Shown one piece after another: positions 61,876 through 64,000 of a stretch of 64,000 nucleotides of DNA. The stretch covers positions 62,001 through 126,000 of the forward strand of contig NZ_JAFLNM010000004.1 of the NCBI RefSeq assembly GCF_017313275.1, in the 5' to 3' direction. Source of the DNA: Flagellimonas profundi. Lineage in GTDB: Bacteria > Bacteroidota > Bacteroidia > Flavobacteriales > Flavobacteriaceae. The notes beneath the pieces are model-generated. The model worked only from the letters and a program-made list of their open reading frames with translations, made no database searches and was not told where the DNA came from. The position numbers were made by a program, and so were the translations under genes. Numbering within the stretch: the first letter of the stretch is position 1; each line of letters begins with the position of its first letter.

Positions 61876-63456
61876 TTAATTAGTAAGCTCAACCACTACA
61901 GGAGATACTTTTTTCAACTTGTAGCTCTTGTTGTTTGTGATATAAGCTTGGATATCGAATATCTGGACAGACTCACCTCTACCTGCTCTCTTCAAGGCAG
62001 ATTTAGCTCTGCTATCCAATTTGTTTCCGTTTACAACTACCGTAGGCTGACCTGGCACTTTGAACTTAAACTGGCTTACAGCAAGGTTCAAGTCAAAATC
62101 GAAGTCTTCCAACATAGCGCTTACCGTTGCAATTTCGAGGTTGTTCTTTGGCATTTTAATGCTACCGGACTCTCCACGAACGGTACCGCTAGGTCTTGGA
62201 ATATCCTTGATACGGAATTCAGACGAAGTACGGATTCCCTTACCATCGGGCAATGTACCCGAAGCAGTAATGGTTACAGACCTACCTGTTCCTGGGTTCA
62301 TAACATACTGGCTTCCGCTTCTTCTGCTCAATCCTGGAGCTGATGCAGATACTTTGTTGTCAGGGATACCTGGAATAGAGATGGTCATTGGGTTAGCAAC
62401 ACCACGGTAAACCACGTTCATTTTATCTGCAGAGATAACTGCTGCATTAGGCATGGAGATAGTTGCAAAAGTATTGTTCACTTCTACCGGCACCTCTTCA
62501 CCATCTTGCATGAATGTCATGGTTCCTTTAATCGTGTGATCACCTGGAGTACCGGCACTGATCAACATTTTGATACCACCAGCTTCCAATTCGTAATCCT
62601 TGCCTTCTGTCAATGGCCTTCCGTCCAAAGTCAATTCAGCCTTTACAGGAGTGGAAGTCTTGTCAGTCTTGCTAACAATGATCTTACCATCGTATTTCTC
62701 TCCAGAGTAGTATGCTGTTTTTGGAGCATTCAATGAACTTGCAAAGTTGGTCAAGGATACAGCCTCCGTCAACTCACCTTCCAAAAGCGTTTTCAACACC
62801 TCTTGCTCGGTAGTTTTGATATCGGCCTGTAACTGGGTCATCTTTGTCAAAGAGGCTACCAATGGGAACCCTTCGTAGTGATAGTTGATCCAATCTTGAC
62901 GTGTACCGTCTCTCTTCTCAACTTTACCATCATCTTTTTTACCATCACTGGTAGCAAAACGGGTTTTAACTGCTGATTTCAAAGATTCGAACTCGCCTTC
63001 TGGTAAAGCGTTGATCACACCTTCACGGTAAGTCTCAATCTGCTCCATGAACTTTTTACCTTCTGGGCCCAAATTGTCGCCCTGAAAGAATTTTTGGTCC
63101 AAGTAGTCAGACTTGTCCATAACCACATAGTCTTTGTCATCTTCCAAATCTGCGGTCATTTCTTTCTTCAATCCTTCCAAATAACTGTAGTAAGAATCTG
63201 AAAGTTGTTTGATCTGCTGAGCATCTTCGTACAGTTCGCCATACTCTTCTTCGTTTTCGGAAGCTTTGGTTTCCAAGCTTGCAAAAAAGCTAGCATTATT
63301 GGCGTCCATGTTTGTGTTGGAAGTCTCTAGCTTTTCGTTCATTAGTCCGAAAGCGGCAAGTACTTCCTTGCTCATATTAAGTGCCAACATCGCGATGAAG
63401 ATCAAGTACATAAGGTTGATCATCTTCTGACGTGGTGTTTGTTTTCCTCCTGCCAT
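61876..63456 (-). CDS. gldM: Gliding motility / type IX secretion motor protein GldM
   Basis: This 526-residue GldM has the near-invariant N-terminus (GGKQTPRQKMINLMYLIFIA), an inner-membrane helix that packs inside the GldL bundle. Four periplasmic domains follow. GldL/GldM form the proton-driven rotary motor that powers type IX secretion and gliding. It lies between gldL (67-nt gap) and gldN (20 nt). Confidence 0.98.
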   Translation of the reverse strand: MAGGKQTPRQKMINLMYLIFIAMLALNMSKEVLAAFGLMNEKLETSNTNMDANNASFFASLETKASENEEEYGELYEDAQQIKQLSDSYYSYLEGLKKEMTADLEDDKDYVVMDKSDYLDQKFFQGDNLGPEGKKFMEQIETYREGVINALPEGEFESLKSAVKTRFATSDGKKDDGKVEKRDGTRQDWINYHYEGFPLVASLTKMTQLQADIKTTEQEVLKTLLEGELTEAVSLTNFASSLNAPKTAYYSGEKYDGKIIVSKTDKTSTPVKAELTLDGRPLTEGKDYELEAGGIKMLISAGTPGDHTIKGTMTFMQDGEEVPVEVNNTFATISMPNAAVISADKMNVVYRGVANPMTISIPGIPDNKVSASAPGLSRRSGSQYVMNPGTGRSVTITASGTLPDGKGIRTSSEFRIKDIPRPSGTVRGESGSIKMPKNNLEIATVSAMLEDFDFDLNLAVSQFKFKVPGQPTVVVNGNKLDSRAKSALKRAGRGESVQIFDIQAYITNNKSYKLKKVSPVVVELTN

Positions 63457-63523
63457 GTTTTTCTAATTAGATTTAATAATTAATTTGATTTGGTTTTGTT
63501 TTCTGTTGATTAAAAACCTCTAA

Positions 63524-64000
63524 TTAGTTTTTTCCTCCCATGGCGGTAAGCATACCTCCGTATACTCCGTTCAAAGATGAAAGGTTAGTGGCCAAAGACT
63601 CCATTTGGTCTTTCAGGGCACCAGCATTCTGAACTACTTCTTCGTTGATGGAAGCTTGTCTGCTTGCGCTTTCCAACTGTACTTTGTACAAGCTGTTCAA
63701 AGATTCCATTTGAGCTGCGGCGTGAGACAATTCCTCGGAGTATTTTTTAGTGTGCTGAATAGCATCTGTTGTAGGAGTGATATTCTTGGCGGCACCTTCA
63801 AAACTCTTGATACTTTCACCCAAGTTGGAGAAAAGCTCGGAATCGATTTTAGCTTCTTTAAGAAGACTATCCAATTTCTTGGAAAGAAGTCCTTCGGCTT
63901 CTTGAGCATCCTTAGCTTGTTGTTTTCTGGAAGCATCTGCTTCTCCACCGGCCAATTCCGGGTATACCAAAGACCAATCGAATTCATCATCTACTGGTTC
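63524..64000 (-). CDS. gldL: GldL, partial (C-terminal 158 residues)
   Basis: The frame is open to the right window edge (159 codons including the stop). It is the cytoplasmic C-terminal part of GldL, a helical segment with LLSKKLDSLLKEAKIDSELF and the ending LNGVYGGMLTAMGGKN. The N-terminal membrane helices, with the conserved glutamate, lie outside. The downstream neighbours gldM and gldN confirm identity. Confidence 0.95.
   Translation of the reverse strand, partial: EPVDDEFDWSLVYPELAGGEADASRKQQAKDAQEAEGLLSKKLDSLLKEAKIDSELFSNLGESIKSFEGAAKNITPTTDAIQHTKKYSEELSHAAAQMESLNSLYKVQLESASRQASINEEVVQNAGALKDQMESLATNLSSLNGVYGGMLTAMGGKN

Noticed and set aside
1..64000. CRISPR arrays, rRNA genes, IS-element transposases
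   Set aside because: I looked for regularly spaced repeats, rRNA signatures and DDE/HUH transposase motifs and saw none.

Overview
The window looks like the chromosome of a gliding-type marine Flavobacteriaceae bacterium (Bacteroidota). The evidence is a gldL-gldM-gldN cluster, two SusC/SusD pairs, a hybrid two-component regulator with an AraC output, a DUF6090 fragment, TAnnTTTG promoter elements and low-to-moderate GC. A Muricauda/Flagellimonas-like genus is plausible, but that is inference.

Region 1 (1-13.2 kb) is a mobile defence island. One minus-strand operon reads hsdR > hsdM > hsdS > ABC-type AAA ATPase > HNH nuclease > McrB-like AAA+ GTPase, the last running off the left edge. All five junctions overlap, by 4, 8, 4, 20 and 4 nt. 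The ATPase/HNH pair has the architecture of Septu (PtuA/PtuB) and is visibly more AT-rich than hsdR/hsdM. A divergent HTH protein gene and a tyrosine integrase follow. The integrase lies beside a 3' fragment of a tRNA with anticodon CAT, which looks like the right attachment junction.

Region 2 (13.3-24.2 kb) is patchwork. It holds an EF-G-like GTPase, an operon of an S21 paralogue, a NYN-LOTUS protein and a sigma-70 factor, then mostly short transcription units: lipoprotein, esterase, amidase, DUF6090 fragment, M28 peptidase and an ABM-like protein. Six same-strand intergenic copies of an 18-bp motif (AAAGTTCAANTAAACGAT) delimit these units. At least five are the right arm of an 87-110 bp imperfect inverted repeat. 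This resembles a gene-cassette array, but the motif lacks the classical integron attC core. Two stretches of decayed coding sequence lie here as well.

Region 3 (24.3-37.4 kb) is sensing and nutrient uptake: a hybrid histidine kinase/AraC regulator, two secreted proteins, two AraC-type regulators (one membrane-bound, one soluble), and a SusC/SusD/lipoprotein operon without enzymes.

Region 4 (37.7-50.3 kb) holds an MFS exporter and a probable laminarin (beta-1,3-glucan) utilisation locus: a propeller/Y_Y_Y/LuxR regulator, SusC, SusD, a multi-repeat surface glycan-binding lipoprotein and a GH16 glucanase.

Region 5 (50.3-64 kb) is core-like and mostly on the minus strand: a CPXCG protein, a tripartite RND efflux operon, a leucine-rich-repeat protein, an ABC-F ATPase, a DUF983 protein, an FAD oxidoreductase and the type IX secretion/gliding genes gldN, gldM and partial gldL.
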